64,000 nt of DNA from Chryseobacterium sp. ON_d1 (GCF_006829085.1 NZ_BJTC01000001.1:124001-188000); one strand, 5' to 3'; shown: positions 16,437 to 25,833, counted from the first letter of the stretch. Numbers and translations are program-made. Notes: generated by a model not told the origin, from the letters alone.

Positions 16437-17228
16437 TTATTCAATCCACAAGTACCCCACAGAATAAGTTTTGGCTTTTCCTGCGACAATCACTCTTTCA
16501 TTTTTGTTTTCACAATAGAGTTGGCCGCCTCTTTCGGACAGCTGGCGTGCAAAAAGCTTATCTTTTCCTAATCTTGATGACCAGAACGGGATGAGTGAGC
16601 AGTGTGCAGAGCCGGTTACAGGATCTTCAAGAATGGAAGACTGCGGTGTAAAGTATCTTGAAACAAAATCACTGTCTGTACCTGCTGAGGTCACCACAAC
16701 ACCGCCTGGATCCAGATTGATAAGATCAAAAATTGATCTTTCAATTTTGATGTTTCTTATATCTTCTTCAGAATCATATACCAAAACGTAGTCTCTTGCT
16801 TTGAACACCTCTTTAGGCTGTATATTCAGTGATCTGATTATTGTATCCGGGAGTAAGGAGATTTCAGGCATTCTGGATGGGAAATCCATATAATAAACCC
16901 CATCTTTTACATCAACGGTTAATGCACCACTTTTTGTATCAAAAATGATCCTGTTATTCTTATAGTTTAAAATGGATGCCAGGCAATGAGCTGTAGCCAG
17001 GGTAGCATGCCCGCACAAGTCCATTTCTATTTCAGGGGTAAACCATCTCAGCTGAATAGTATCACTTCCATTATCAATAAAGAAAGCCGTTTCTGCCACG
17101 GCATTTTCACGGGCTATTTTTAACAGTATTTCATCGGGTAACCAATTTTTTAAGGGAACGACACATGCCGGATTTCCATGGAAAATTTCTTCTGTAAACG
17201 CATCTACCTGATATAATTCTAACTTCAT
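16437..17228 (-). CDS. PhzF family isomerase-like protein
   Basis: A 263-residue cytoplasmic protein of the PhzF/YddE family (two-domain diaminopimelate-epimerase fold). Signature motifs are the start LELYQVDAFTEEIFHGNPA, the catalytic Glu46 in NAVAETAFF, DLCGHATLATAHCL and DPVTGSAHCSLIPFW. Characterised PhzF catalyses an isomerisation in phenazine synthesis, but no other phenazine gene is present here, so this is one of the many stand-alone members of unknown substrate. It is monocistronic with its own terminator. Confidence 0.92.
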   Translation of the reverse strand: MKLELYQVDAFTEEIFHGNPACVVPLKNWLPDEILLKIARENAVAETAFFIDNGSDTIQLRWFTPEIEMDLCGHATLATAHCLASILNYKNNRIIFDTKSGALTVDVKDGVYYMDFPSRMPEISLLPDTIIRSLNIQPKEVFKARDYVLVYDSEEDIRNIKIERSIFDLINLDPGGVVVTSAGTDSDFVSRYFTPQSSILEDPVTGSAHCSLIPFWSSRLGKDKLFARQLSERGGQLYCENKNERVIVAGKAKTYSVGYLWIE

Positions 17229-17492
17229 GTTTTATAAAAATTTTGGTCTGTTGGGTATAAAGATACTCTATTTCTGAATGGAATACTAAGATCATCAGTA
17301 TTCCGGAAAAATATTTTCACAGTCAGCTAAAAGATCAGATTCATTTATGTCTTTTGTATACAAATAAATCATGATTTTTTTCTTATTCATCTTGTAATAA
17401 TTTTTCCACACCAATGTAGCTGTTTTCTTTCAGGTGTTTTTTTTAATAAGACTTTGGAAAATTTAGCTTTGTAATATTAAAAAAAGGGAACA

Positions 17493-17621
17493 ATGAAAAA
17501 ATATTTCTATCATTTCTTCATGTTAAGTCTTTCAGAAATACAGATTACTGCAGTTTCCAATCTGTATACAGAACCCGAAACAATTCTTGATCTGACCATT
17601 ACTACAGCAGATAATAACTGA
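17493..17621 (+). CDS. Small ORF, 42 residues, unrecognised
   Basis: An ATG with a purine-rich ribosome site (AAAAAGGGAACA) opens a 42-codon ORF starting MKKYFYHFFMLSLSEIQ and ending in TADNN. TAGCTTTG, matching TAnnTTTG, lies at 17464-17471, 21 bases before the ATG. The gene fills part of an otherwise empty 448-bp spacer before the S74 protein gene. No family is recognised; the N-terminus is hydrophobic but not a convincing signal peptide. It may be a small peptide, a leader for the downstream gene or chance. Confidence 0.3.
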   Translation: MKKYFYHFFMLSLSEIQITAVSNLYTEPETILDLTITTADNN

Positions 17622-17676
17622 AATGACAAATGCTTCCCCGGGACTTTTACTTTATTAAACTCATAATTATATAATA

Positions 17677-19287
17677 ATGTTTAAAAACTTTACTAAATTA
17701 TCAGTAGCCGCAGCTTTGCTTTCATATAGCATTGTGTCTGCACAAAGTGTAGGAATCAATACCGCACAACCCGGATCAACACTGGATGTTAATGGTTCTT
17801 TGGCAGCAAAATACACCGCAGTGACAGCTGCAGCATATGCGATGACTTCCGGTGATTTTCATATCTCATATAACGGAACCTCCAATGCTGTTTTTACTTT
17901 GCCAACTGCTATATCTGGTACAGGTAACTTCAGTGGCCGTATGTATACGATCAAGAATAATACAGCTTTTACGGTAACGGTAAATCCTGCAGCCTCAGAG
18001 ACAATCGATGGTAATGCCAGTGTTACGGTAGGTCCTAATCAAAGCCTGCAGCTGATCAGTACCGGTCTTACAGGAGCTGCAGCTACATGGGATATATCAG
18101 GAAATAATTCGTCCGGCAGCACCGGTGTAACGGCAAGTAACGGACTTAGTACCACTGGTAATGATGTGAGGCTTGGAGGCACACTTTTACAAAATACCGC
18201 AATTGATTACGCTGATAAAGCATTATATTTCAGAAGCAATGTTGACGGAGCTGGTCTTACCTCGATCAGTAACCTGAGCTCCGGCACCAATGCCTCTGCA
18301 CTTTTAAGGCTTACCAATGACGCAGGAAGTTCCATGGATATGTTTCTTAATTCCTCTACCAAAACCGCTGATGGAGGAGCCAATGGAGGAACGATAAACA
18401 ATATTGCGGGAGCCCTTACTATAGCAGGAAATAATAATGCGGCCCAATTTAAGCTCAGTCAGGCCAACGGTGGTGATTATCTTTTTAACGCTGACAGAAA
18501 ACTGAATTTCAACGGAGATGGGGATATTACAGCCTTTGGAGCGGCAGGTAATGCCGTTAATGCTTATAATGGTCTTCTTACGCTGAGAGGTAACAGCAAC
18601 AGTTCTTCATTTGCAAAGGTAACGGTAGGAAGTACCGGCTTCAGATACTATTATGGAGATAATGTCAATAGTAAGACGGATATTGACGGGAACGGAGATA
18701 TTAATATGAACAGACCTGAAGTAGCCGGAGTAGGAGGAAATAAAGTTGCAGCTACAAAAGGGCATCTTGATCTAAGCGGATATAATACGCTGAACGGTTC
18801 TGTTACCCAGGTCTATCTTGGAGCTGAAGGATTTAAATACAGCTATAACGGCAGTACCAAAGTGATCATTGACGGAAACGGACAGGTAAGTGCCGCAGGA
18901 GGTTTTGTAAATACTTCAGATATGCGTCTGAAAACCCAGATTAAAGATATCGGATATGGGCTCAGTACTATCATGGCATTGCAGCCTAAGCAATATGAAC
19001 TGTCAGCCAATAATCAGATTAAAGATGGAAAACCTGCTGTAAACCCAAGTCAGAAAACGCAGCATAAAATCGGATTCCTGGCACAGGATCTTTATAAAGT
19101 AGTTCCTGAAGCAGTCTATAAACCGAAAGATGATACAAAAGAAGCCTGGGCGGTTGATTATTCCGCGCTTGTCCCTGCGCTGACCAAAGCTATCCAGGAC
19201 CAGCAGGCTGAAATAGAGCAGCAAAAAGCTAAGATTAAAAAGCTGGAAACAGAAATGGAAGCCATCAAAAAGAAACTGGGAATGTAA
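17677..19287 (+). CDS. Secreted surface protein with C-terminal peptidase S74 chaperone domain
   Basis: A 536-residue exported protein. The signal peptide ends SIVSAQ, followed by VGINTAQPGSTLDVNG, a repeat type common in Bacteroidota surface proteins. A long Gly/Asn/Ser-rich beta region (about 50-405) resembles a trimeric fibre. From residue 413 the domain NTSDMRLKTQI...IGFLAQDLYKVVPEAV is a peptidase S74 (intramolecular chaperone) domain, known from phage tail spikes, which trims itself off after trimer folding; Ser414-Asp415 is the likely cleavage point. A coiled coil closes the protein. No other phage gene is nearby, so this is likely a cell-surface fibre. Confidence 0.85.
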   Translation: MFKNFTKLSVAAALLSYSIVSAQSVGINTAQPGSTLDVNGSLAAKYTAVTAAAYAMTSGDFHISYNGTSNAVFTLPTAISGTGNFSGRMYTIKNNTAFTVTVNPAASETIDGNASVTVGPNQSLQLISTGLTGAAATWDISGNNSSGSTGVTASNGLSTTGNDVRLGGTLLQNTAIDYADKALYFRSNVDGAGLTSISNLSSGTNASALLRLTNDAGSSMDMFLNSSTKTADGGANGGTINNIAGALTIAGNNNAAQFKLSQANGGDYLFNADRKLNFNGDGDITAFGAAGNAVNAYNGLLTLRGNSNSSSFAKVTVGSTGFRYYYGDNVNSKTDIDGNGDINMNRPEVAGVGGNKVAATKGHLDLSGYNTLNGSVTQVYLGAEGFKYSYNGSTKVIIDGNGQVSAAGGFVNTSDMRLKTQIKDIGYGLSTIMALQPKQYELSANNQIKDGKPAVNPSQKTQHKIGFLAQDLYKVVPEAVYKPKDDTKEAWAVDYSALVPALTKAIQDQQAEIEQQKAKIKKLETEMEAIKKKLGM

Positions 19288-19453
19288 ATTAATTACATTA
19301 ATGCTGAAATTATTATTTTACTGATTTGATTCTAAGAACACGTACACGTCATATTCCTATTTGAAAGAGAAGGAGTTGAGTGAAAACAGCCCTCTGTTTT
19401 TATTTAAAACAATTCCGGACGTTTTGAATTTTAGATTTTTTCCGATATGTTGC

Positions 19454-19482
19454 AAAAAGCCTGCAGACAGCAGGCTTTTTTC
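19454..19482. terminator. Bidirectional terminator
   Basis: AAAAAGCCTGC (19454-19464) pairs perfectly with GCAGGCTTTTTT (from 19470) around a 5-base loop. It serves the S74 gene on the plus strand and the hydrolase gene on the minus strand. Confidence 0.9.
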
Positions 19483-19499
19483 TGGCTTTACAAATAATC

Positions 19500-20549
19500 T
19501 TATTTCAGATTTTCCTTAAAAAAAGCTTCCAGCTTATCGAAAGGAATAATATCTGTTTTATCGTAAAGGTCTACATGTACAGCGTCAGGAATGATCATTA
19601 ACTCCTTAGGTTCGGCTGCCATTTTGTAAGCATCCTCACTGAAATACCGTGAATGGGCTTTTTCTCCTGCAATAATCAGTACCGGACGGGGAGAGATTTC
19701 TTTGATATAAGTAAGCAATGGCATATTCATAAAAGAGAGTGCATTGGTTGCATTCCAGGAGCCGGCTGAGTTTAAAGAACGTTCGTGAAATCCTCTCGGA
19801 GTACGGTAGTAATCAAAGTAATCCTTTACAAACTGAGGCTCATCTCCTTTCAGCTTTTCAGCATTCAACCTTGGTCCGGGCTGAAATGTTCCCTTTTCTG
19901 CATCTTTCCAGCGCTGTTCGCCAAGTTGTTCTAACAATTGTGTACGTTGTTCCGGAGTAACTGCATCGTAATAGCCTTTCGCCATTACCCGTGACATATC
20001 ATACATACTGGTTGTAGCGACTGCTTTTACACGTTTGTCAATTGCGGCAGCATTTAATGCAAAACCTCCGAATCCACATATTCCGATAATTCCTATACGA
20101 CTTCTGTCTACATGGTTCTGTAATCCCAGAAAGTCTACCGCAGCACTGAAGTCTTCTGTATTGATATCGGGAGATGCCACACTTCTCGGTTCCCCTCCGC
20201 TTTCTCCGGTATAAGATGGATCAAATGCCAGTACAATAAATCCACGTTCTGCCATCTGGTTGGCATACAGACCGGATGACTGCTCTTTCACAGCTCCAAA
20301 AGGCCCGCTTATGGCAATTGCTGCTAGACCTCTATTTTGAACAGGGGATGCAGGACTGTAAAGATCGCCGGTAAGCAGTATCCCGTAACGATTTTTAAAA
20401 TGTACTTTTTTCCGGGTAACTTTGTCACTCAATATAAAAGTATAGTGTTCTTTTGCTTCTGTATTTTTCATTTTCGTTTCATTTTGCTGTGCGTAGGATT
20501 TTCCTGTGAACAACAGTACAAGAGCTGTTAAAATTGTCCATTTTTTCAT
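19500..20549 (-). CDS. Secreted alpha/beta hydrolase, dienelactone-hydrolase-like
   Basis: A 349-residue exported enzyme with a signal peptide ending SYAQQ. The alpha/beta-hydrolase fold shows GDLYSP, FDPSYTGESGG and the nucleophile-elbow region GIIGICGFGGFALNAAA (Cys158 in a dienelactone-hydrolase-like G-x-C-x-x-G-G setting); the acid loop is near LIIAGEKAHS and the histidine near DAVHVDLYD. This resembles the YcjY-like group, whose substrates are not established. It is 14 bases after the acetyltransferase gene and forms an operon with it, probably under the AraC regulator upstream. Confidence 0.85.
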   Translation of the reverse strand: MKKWTILTALVLLFTGKSYAQQNETKMKNTEAKEHYTFILSDKVTRKKVHFKNRYGILLTGDLYSPASPVQNRGLAAIAISGPFGAVKEQSSGLYANQMAERGFIVLAFDPSYTGESGGEPRSVASPDINTEDFSAAVDFLGLQNHVDRSRIGIIGICGFGGFALNAAAIDKRVKAVATTSMYDMSRVMAKGYYDAVTPEQRTQLLEQLGEQRWKDAEKGTFQPGPRLNAEKLKGDEPQFVKDYFDYYRTPRGFHERSLNSAGSWNATNALSFMNMPLLTYIKEISPRPVLIIAGEKAHSRYFSEDAYKMAAEPKELMIIPDAVHVDLYDKTDIIPFDKLEAFFKENLK

Positions 20550-20563
20550 GGTAATGTTTTTCT

Positions 20564-21130
20564 TTAAATAGGTTTGATGATTTTTGCAGGTACTCCTCCT
20601 GCAATGACATTGTCCGGAATATCTTTATTAACAACAGCTCCGGCGGCTATTATTGCATTTTCACCTATAGTAACTCCTGGCAGAATGGTTGCATTGGCTC
20701 CAATCCAGACATTCTTTTTAATATGAATTGCTCCGGGAGCAAGTGAATGACGGCTGTCTGAAGAAATGGGATGTCCTTCAGAGAGTAAATTTACTTTGGG
20801 AGCAATCAAAACATCATCTTCTATGGTAATGCCTCCCAGATCCAGAAATGTGCAGCCAGAATTGATGAATACATTTTTACCGATTTTTGTGTTCCTTCCG
20901 TAGTTGATAGAGAACGGAGTAAAGATGGTGGTGCTTTCTTCGATACTTTTACCGGTGATCTGACTCAGAAGTTCCCTGATTTCTGCCGGGTCAGAAGAAT
21001 TGTTCATCCTGATCAGTAATTTCTTTGTTTCAAAAGAGACTTCAAACATTCTGAAGGACTGAGGATCATTTGCAGGGATTGTTTCCCCTTTTCTGAGCCG
21101 TTCAAAAATATCCTGTGTTTTCATTATCAT
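20564..21130 (-). CDS. Maltose/galactoside-type O-acetyltransferase (hexapeptide repeat)
   Basis: A 188-residue cytoplasmic enzyme of the Maa/LacA/NodL family. The N-terminal helical domain (EIRELLSQITG) is followed by left-handed beta-helix repeats and the active-site loop LLSEGHPIS with catalytic His120; VWIGANATILPGVTIGENAIIAAGAVV is the C-terminal coil region in short pieces. It uses acetyl-CoA to acetylate a sugar hydroxyl; the acceptor is unknown. A second ATG two codons later is an equally good start. It is followed closely by the secreted hydrolase and preceded by an AraC gene and a hairpin. Confidence 0.92.
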   Translation of the reverse strand: MIMKTQDIFERLRKGETIPANDPQSFRMFEVSFETKKLLIRMNNSSDPAEIRELLSQITGKSIEESTTIFTPFSINYGRNTKIGKNVFINSGCTFLDLGGITIEDDVLIAPKVNLLSEGHPISSDSRHSLAPGAIHIKKNVWIGANATILPGVTIGENAIIAAGAVVNKDIPDNVIAGGVPAKIIKPI

Positions 21131-21156
21131 TTATTTACAGGACAAAATTAAAGAGC

Positions 21157-21186
21157 GAGCCTCACAGTAATATTACTGCGAGGCTC
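21157..21186 (-). terminator. Long hairpin between AraC gene and acetyltransferase
   Basis: A 30-base near-perfect inverted repeat (GAGCCTC...GAGGCTC, one A-C mismatch per arm) lies just after the AraC gene stop and is followed on the minus strand by a T-rich run. It is probably a terminator, though its palindromic centre CAGTAATATTACTG could also be an operator for the genes downstream. Confidence 0.7.
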
Positions 21187-21211
21187 AAATAACTTTTCTC
21201 AGAAGCTCAGG

Positions 21212-22033
21212 TTAAATTTCTGTTGGTGGAAATCCGTATTGTTTTTTGAATGCTGTGGAAAAGTGTGATGGATTTTTAAATCCAACCTCTACATAGACAT
21301 CCTGTACTTTCATGCCTTCGTTTTTCAGTTTGAAATAGGCCGCTTCCAGACGTTTTCTGATCAGCCATTTTTGTGGACTCAGATCACTGATCTTTTGAAA
21401 ATCGCGCTTGAATGTGGCAAGACTGCGGCCGGTATAGGAAGCAATCTGTTCCATGGTAAGATCATCCATATAATTTTCATTCATGAATTCCATAATATCA
21501 ATTTTCCACGGCTCTGTAAAATCGAACAAAATAGGAAAGAAGATCTCTGAATGATTGAGCAAAGCGTAAATTCCCTCCTGTAATTTAAGATGAACAACCC
21601 CTTCTGAAGGCTTTGTATTTTCATCAAAATAAGGGGTAAGTGACTGAAAAAGGCTTGTAATATCGGCACGAGAGTCTATTTTAAAAACATTTTCTTCAGA
21701 AAAAGGAACTTTCTGAGGCAGGTCCGATTTATTCAGTTTATTATAAAAATCCCGGAGTAATGTACGGTTAAAGGTAAGAGAAATTCCTTTGTAGAGTTCA
21801 TCTCCTTTACTGTTTTTATACATCATCAGACGGTGGTTCCGCCGGATAAAAGCGCATTCTCCCGGGGTTATGGTTGTTTTGGTATTTCGGTCCTCAATGA
21901 CCTGCTCTCCTGAGTACAAATAGAGCAGTACATGTTCTGGGGTTGCATGAATGCATTTTTCACTATAATCCGAAAAGCAGGAAAAAAATATTCCTGAGTA
22001 ATTTATGGTTTTTAATTGGTCAGTCTGTTCCAT
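21212..22033 (-). CDS. AraC family transcriptional regulator
   Basis: A 273-residue regulator with a cupin-like N-terminal domain (PGECAFIRRNHRLMMY) and a C-terminal AraC domain: MEQIASYTGRSLATFKRDFQK is the first helix-turn-helix, VQDVYVEVGFKNPSHFSTAF the second. It is of the ExsA-like layout common in Bacteroidota. It lies upstream of the acetyltransferase and secreted hydrolase genes on the same strand, which are the probable targets. The signal is unknown. Confidence 0.88.
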   Translation of the reverse strand: MEQTDQLKTINYSGIFFSCFSDYSEKCIHATPEHVLLYLYSGEQVIEDRNTKTTITPGECAFIRRNHRLMMYKNSKGDELYKGISLTFNRTLLRDFYNKLNKSDLPQKVPFSEENVFKIDSRADITSLFQSLTPYFDENTKPSEGVVHLKLQEGIYALLNHSEIFFPILFDFTEPWKIDIMEFMNENYMDDLTMEQIASYTGRSLATFKRDFQKISDLSPQKWLIRKRLEAAYFKLKNEGMKVQDVYVEVGFKNPSHFSTAFKKQYGFPPTEI

Positions 22034-22306
22034 CTTATGCCAAAAAATTATGGGTCTGTAAAGACAAAGTTAATCATTACATGCTTAGCTCTCTTTTCTT
22101 TACGGCTCAATATAGCTTTCTTAGAAGCTCACCAACTGACAATCTGCGGATTATTTAAAGGTGAGAATTGTTTCTTGTTTTTACCCTTGATTGAAATTCA
22201 TTATATTGGCAATTCCAAAAGTATTTAATAAGCATTTTTTGATTTCTGTTCAATAGATGCAGTAATTGATCTTCAGTGATAAAAATTAACCACAAAGAAT
22301 CTGACT

Positions 22307-23599
22307 ATGAAGCGGACTTTTCTTACAGCTTTCTTTTTCTTTATTGCCCTGAGTGCCAAAGGGCAAAAACAGGCTGTCTCCCCTGATACAATTGCTCTTT
22401 TTTTCGATGAACTTGCAACAGCTTCCAGCAGGAATGCCGGACTTTGGAACAAAGATTTATATGGTCCTGTAATTTTAATTGACCCGAAAACCAGAGAATT
22501 TTTTGCCAACGAACCCGATTCAGAGGGAATTTTGAAACGGAACGGGAAGATCTATTCAGGTGTTTTGCCTGCTTCTATCAATATTGCGAATACGGCAGTC
22601 AATTGGGGTGGAAAAAGATGGGCGATGATCATGCTGCCTCTTTCTCAGGATAAAGAAAGCAGGATTAACCTTTTGGCACATGAGTCATTTCACAGCATTC
22701 AGCCTGCATTAGGATTTACATTGAACAATGCGGAAAATAATCACCTTGACCAGAAAGAAGGCAGGATATATCTGCGCCTTGAACTTGAAGCATTGAAGCA
22801 GGCAGTCCGCTCAACCTCACAAAAAGAAATGAAGCAGCATCTGACCAGTGCATTGACCTTTAGGAAATACAGGAACATGCTTTATAAAAATTCTGAAACT
22901 GCAGAAAATCTGCTGGAACTGAATGAAGGAATTGCTGAGTTCACCGGCCTTATCGTGAGCGGAAGAAATAATGAGCAGACAAGGTCGTCTCTTTTGAATG
23001 GAATAAATGATTTTATGAAAAATCCAACATTTGTCCGTTCATTTGCTTATTATACAACACCTGTTTATGGGTATTTGCTGTACAAAAAAGATAAGGACTG
23101 GAATAAAAGGATTGATGGGAAAACAGACCTCACCGGTTATTTCATTAAAGCATTTAATGTAATAATTCCGTCTGATCTGAAAAAAGCAGCTGGAAACCTG
23201 GCGGATCGTTATAATGGTAAATCAATTACAGAAGAAGAAACAGAAAGAGAAGAAAAAACCAGAAGACTCATTGCGGAATATAAACTGAAATTCATTCAGC
23301 AGCCTCATTTTGAAATCAAATTTGAAAAAATGAATGTCTCCTTTGATCCAAGAAATATCGTACCGATAGAAGATAAAGGAACGGTATATCCCAACATCCG
23401 GGTGACGGATTTATGGGGGATTCTGACTGTTGAAAACGGAGCATTAATGAGTCCGAACTGGGATAAAATTTCCATATCTAATCCAGTGAAAACAGAAAAT
23501 AAAAAAATATCCGGAGACGGCTGGATTCTTGAGCTGGCAGATGGCTATACAATAAGTAAAGATGAAAGCAGCGGAAATTACAGGCTGGTCAAAAATTAA
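22307..23599 (+). CDS. Exported putative zinc metallopeptidase (HExxH), unnamed family
   Basis: A 430-residue exported protein with a signal peptide ending SAKGQ. It holds a complete gluzincin-style site: HESFH (His125, Glu126, His129) and, about 80 residues on, NEGIAEFTG, whose Glu207 would be the third zinc ligand. This arrangement suggests a zinc-dependent peptidase or a relative acting outside the inner membrane. A Glu/Lys-rich linker (residues about 300-325) separates it from a C-terminal beta-rich region, about 110 residues. I do not recognise the family. It stands alone, divergent from the AraC gene. Confidence 0.65.
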   Translation: MKRTFLTAFFFFIALSAKGQKQAVSPDTIALFFDELATASSRNAGLWNKDLYGPVILIDPKTREFFANEPDSEGILKRNGKIYSGVLPASINIANTAVNWGGKRWAMIMLPLSQDKESRINLLAHESFHSIQPALGFTLNNAENNHLDQKEGRIYLRLELEALKQAVRSTSQKEMKQHLTSALTFRKYRNMLYKNSETAENLLELNEGIAEFTGLIVSGRNNEQTRSSLLNGINDFMKNPTFVRSFAYYTTPVYGYLLYKKDKDWNKRIDGKTDLTGYFIKAFNVIIPSDLKKAAGNLADRYNGKSITEEETEREEKTRRLIAEYKLKFIQQPHFEIKFEKMNVSFDPRNIVPIEDKGTVYPNIRVTDLWGILTVENGALMSPNWDKISISNPVKTENKKISGDGWILELADGYTISKDESSGNYRLVKN

Positions 23600-23615
23600 T
23601 ATCATTGATCATAAT

Positions 23616-23643
23616 AAGCTTCATTATTTCAGTGAAGCTTTTT
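23616..23643 (+). terminator. Probable terminator
   Basis: AAGCTTCA (23616-23623) pairs with TGAAGCTT (23633-23640) with trailing T residues, 16 bases past the metallopeptidase gene and between two convergent genes. Confidence 0.65.
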
Positions 23644-23654
23644 ATCATAATGAA

Positions 23655-24686
23655 TTAAGAGTACCATTTCTTTTTCATGAACAGACTGGCTTTTACAAGC
23701 AATATTAAAACCGGAACCTCTACCAAAGGCCCGATCACTCCTACAAAAGCCTGCGATGAATGAATACCGAAGACTGAGATCGCAACCGCAATGGCCAGTT
23801 CAAAATTGTTTCCTGTTGCTGTAAAGGCAATGGATGTATTTTGATCATACGGAATATGTAAAGACCTGTTGATAAAAAAGCTCACAAAAAACATCAGCAC
23901 AAAATAGATAATAAGAGGAATTGCAACTTTTGCCACATCCATAGGTAATTCAAGTATTTTATTTCCTTTAAGGCTAAACATCAGTATGATCGTAAATAGG
24001 AGAGCATAAAGGGTAACAGGAGAAACTGCAGGTACAAATTTTCTGTTATACCATACAGCTCCTTTTGCTTTTATCAGGATATAACGGCCCAGGAAGCCTG
24101 CCAAAAACGGAATCCCCAGGTAGATCAATACACTTTCGCTAATATCTTTTACAGATATATTTATTGTAAAGCTGATTAAACCTAACTGATGGGGAAGAAC
24201 ATTCATGAACAGCCATACCATAAAGCTGTAAGTAAATACCTGGAAAATACTGTTTAATGCAACCAGCAAAGCAGCATATTCTCTGTTGCCTTTGGCAAGG
24301 TCGTTCCATACAAGTACCATAGCGATGCATCTTGCCAGTCCAATTAATATAAGCCCTGCCATATAATCCGGCTCATCTCTTAAAAAGAGGATGGCCAGAC
24401 AGAACATCAGAAGAGGCCCTATGATCCAGTTGAGAAATAAAGAGACCCCAATTGCTTTTTTATCCCTGAATACAAGAGGCAGGAGAGAGTAGTCAACCTT
24501 AGCCAATGGCGGGTACATCATAAGGATAAGGCCAATTGCCAATGGAATATTGGTTGTCCCTGAAGACTGCGATTGAATCATATCAGGAATAGAAGGAAAG
24601 AAATAACCTAAAGCAATCCCTACGCCCATTGCCAGAAAGATCCATAGTGTAAGATAACGATCAAGAAACTTTAATTTGGGCTGCAT
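23655..24686 (-). CDS. acr3: ACR3-family arsenite efflux transporter
   Basis: A 343-residue inner-membrane protein with about ten helices. It belongs to the ACR3 arsenite permeases: the helix [19 protein letters not shown] carries the conserved transport cysteine (Cys120), and [16 protein letters not shown] matches the second conserved discontinuous helix. It exports As(III) using the proton gradient. It is the last gene of the arsenic cluster, 2 bases after the arsenate reductase stop, so it is co-expressed with it: the reductase makes arsenite and this protein pumps it out. Confidence 0.93.
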   Translation of the reverse strand: MQPKLKFLDRYLTLWIFLAMGVGIALGYFFPSIPDMIQSQSSGTTNIPLAIGLILMMYPPLAKVDYSLLPLVFRDKKAIGVSLFLNWIIGPLLMFCLAILFLRDEPDYMAGLILIGLARCIAMVLVWNDLAKGNREYAALLVALNSIFQVFTYSFMVWLFMNVLPHQLGLISFTINISVKDISESVLIYLGIPFLAGFLGRYILIKAKGAVWYNRKFVPAVSPVTLYALLFTIILMFSLKGNKILELPMDVAKVAIPLIIYFVLMFFVSFFINRSLHIPYDQNTSIAFTATGNNFELAIAVAISVFGIHSSQAFVGVIGPLVEVPVLILLVKASLFMKKKWYS

Positions 24687-24688
24687 GA

Positions 24689-25300
24689 TTATTTTTTGAT
24701 TTTTGAAAAGACATAGAACATTTCTTCAGCGATCTGTAAGCTTCTTTCAGCATAGACCACTGCTTGGTCTGGAGTATCATCTGAAATTTTCGGATCTTCA
24801 AATGTAATGGGGATTCTTTTTTCAGCACCGGGGATAAACGGGCATCCGCCGTCTGCCTGTGAGCAGGTCATGATAGCAGCAAATCCGGAGACAGGATTGA
24901 AAGGACTGTCGTATTTTTTGGAAAAGCCTATAATGGAGAGATCATTATCACCGGATTTTATGGCATAGATCGGATTATCTGTATCTGCAATACTGAAAAC
25001 TGTAAATCCCTGGTCAGTTAAAGTTTCTGCAATTTTAGGGAATAAAGCCGTTGTTTCTGTTCCCCCTGAGTAGCAGTGTACTCCTGGAATTGTAAAGTAA
25101 GTGGCCGCTGTCTGGGCCCAAACCTGTGCCAGATGGCTGCGGCGGGAATTGTGGGTACAGATAAAATTCAGGTTGACTACTTTGCCTTCATTCACTTTTT
25201 GCTGTATAAAATCTACCAATGGTTTCAGAACTTCTTTCCTTTCAGTGCCTATGTTTTTCCATTGCAGAGCGTGGACTGTATCTAATAATTCTTGATGCAT
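24689..25300 (-). CDS. arsC: Thioredoxin-type arsenate reductase, LMW-phosphatase fold
   Basis: A 203-residue cytoplasmic enzyme reducing arsenate to arsenite. The phosphatase loop CTHNSRRS starts at Cys48, and a second pair, Cys146 and Cys153 in [12 protein letters not shown], is spaced seven apart, as in the relay cysteines Cys82/Cys89 of plasmid pI258 ArsC. This suggests a thioredoxin-coupled triad. The protein has an extra helical N-terminus of about 40 residues compared with the 130-residue classical form. It sits between the DUF6428 gene and acr3, with tight spacing. Confidence 0.88.
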   Translation of the reverse strand: MHQELLDTVHALQWKNIGTERKEVLKPLVDFIQQKVNEGKVVNLNFICTHNSRRSHLAQVWAQTAATYFTIPGVHCYSGGTETTALFPKIAETLTDQGFTVFSIADTDNPIYAIKSGDNDLSIIGFSKKYDSPFNPVSGFAAIMTCSQADGGCPFIPGAEKRIPITFEDPKISDDTPDQAVVYAERSLQIAEEMFYVFSKIKK

Positions 25301-25315
25301 AACAGTATACTGATA

Positions 25316-25786
25316 TTAACAGCAGCCCGAAGAAGGGTTGCATGATGAAGAGGTTACGGATAGCTCAGACAGGTTTTTCTTCTGTTTTTCGGAAGGAATT
25401 CCACAAGCTTCCTGAGCAAGACAGGCTGTAGTTTTATTTTTCAGCACGAAATTTTTCCCATTAAATCCTAAGTCATATTTACCAATGGTTTCTCCCTGAT
25501 ATTCTACCTCAATTTCCGAATCTTCTATTCCTAACTTCTCTTCCGAAAGCTGTATAATATGAAGCAGTTTCCCCGGCTTCAGGCGATGTTCAAAGTCATC
25601 AGCATTCCATAACTGAAAGCTGACCACTTTCTCATTTCGGATTACTCCTCCGCAGTCAATAAATTTTTTTATGATCTGGCCTACTTCCGTTACATGGAAG
25701 TGTTCGGGTACAAAAGAGCCGTTTTCCAACTGAAATTTAACATTTTCCAGCTTGGGCAGAATTTCTTTGATTTCTGATAATTTCAT
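25316..25786 (-). CDS. DUF6428 protein with cysteine-rich tail, arsenic cluster
   Basis: A 156-residue cytoplasmic protein found in Bacteroidota arsenic clusters. The start KLSEIKEILPKLENVKFQL and the HFHVTEVGQIIKKFIDCGG region match what I know as DUF6428. The last 40 residues contain CLAQEACG and end CNPSSGCC, five Cys in all, which may bind arsenite or pass it on; this is inference. It is the first gene after arsR and lies 15 bases before arsC. A copy of the operator-like 18-bp repeat lies 48 bases before its start, so it can be expressed separately from arsR. Confidence 0.8.
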   Translation of the reverse strand: MKLSEIKEILPKLENVKFQLENGSFVPEHFHVTEVGQIIKKFIDCGGVIRNEKVVSFQLWNADDFEHRLKPGKLLHIIQLSEEKLGIEDSEIEVEYQGETIGKYDLGFNGKNFVLKNKTTACLAQEACGIPSEKQKKNLSELSVTSSSCNPSSGCC

Positions 25787-25833
25787 AATGAATTAATTTT
25801 GTTGAGATTAAACGTATGAATTTAAATAATTAT

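Noticed and set aside
16437..17228. Phenazine biosynthesis locus, suggested by PhzF
   Set aside because: No other phz gene is present; stand-alone PhzF-family proteins are common.
17677..19287. Prophage remnant, suggested by the S74 tail-fibre domain
   Set aside because: No capsid, terminase, integrase or lysis gene lies nearby, and the protein has a bacterial signal peptide and the surface-protein repeat start.
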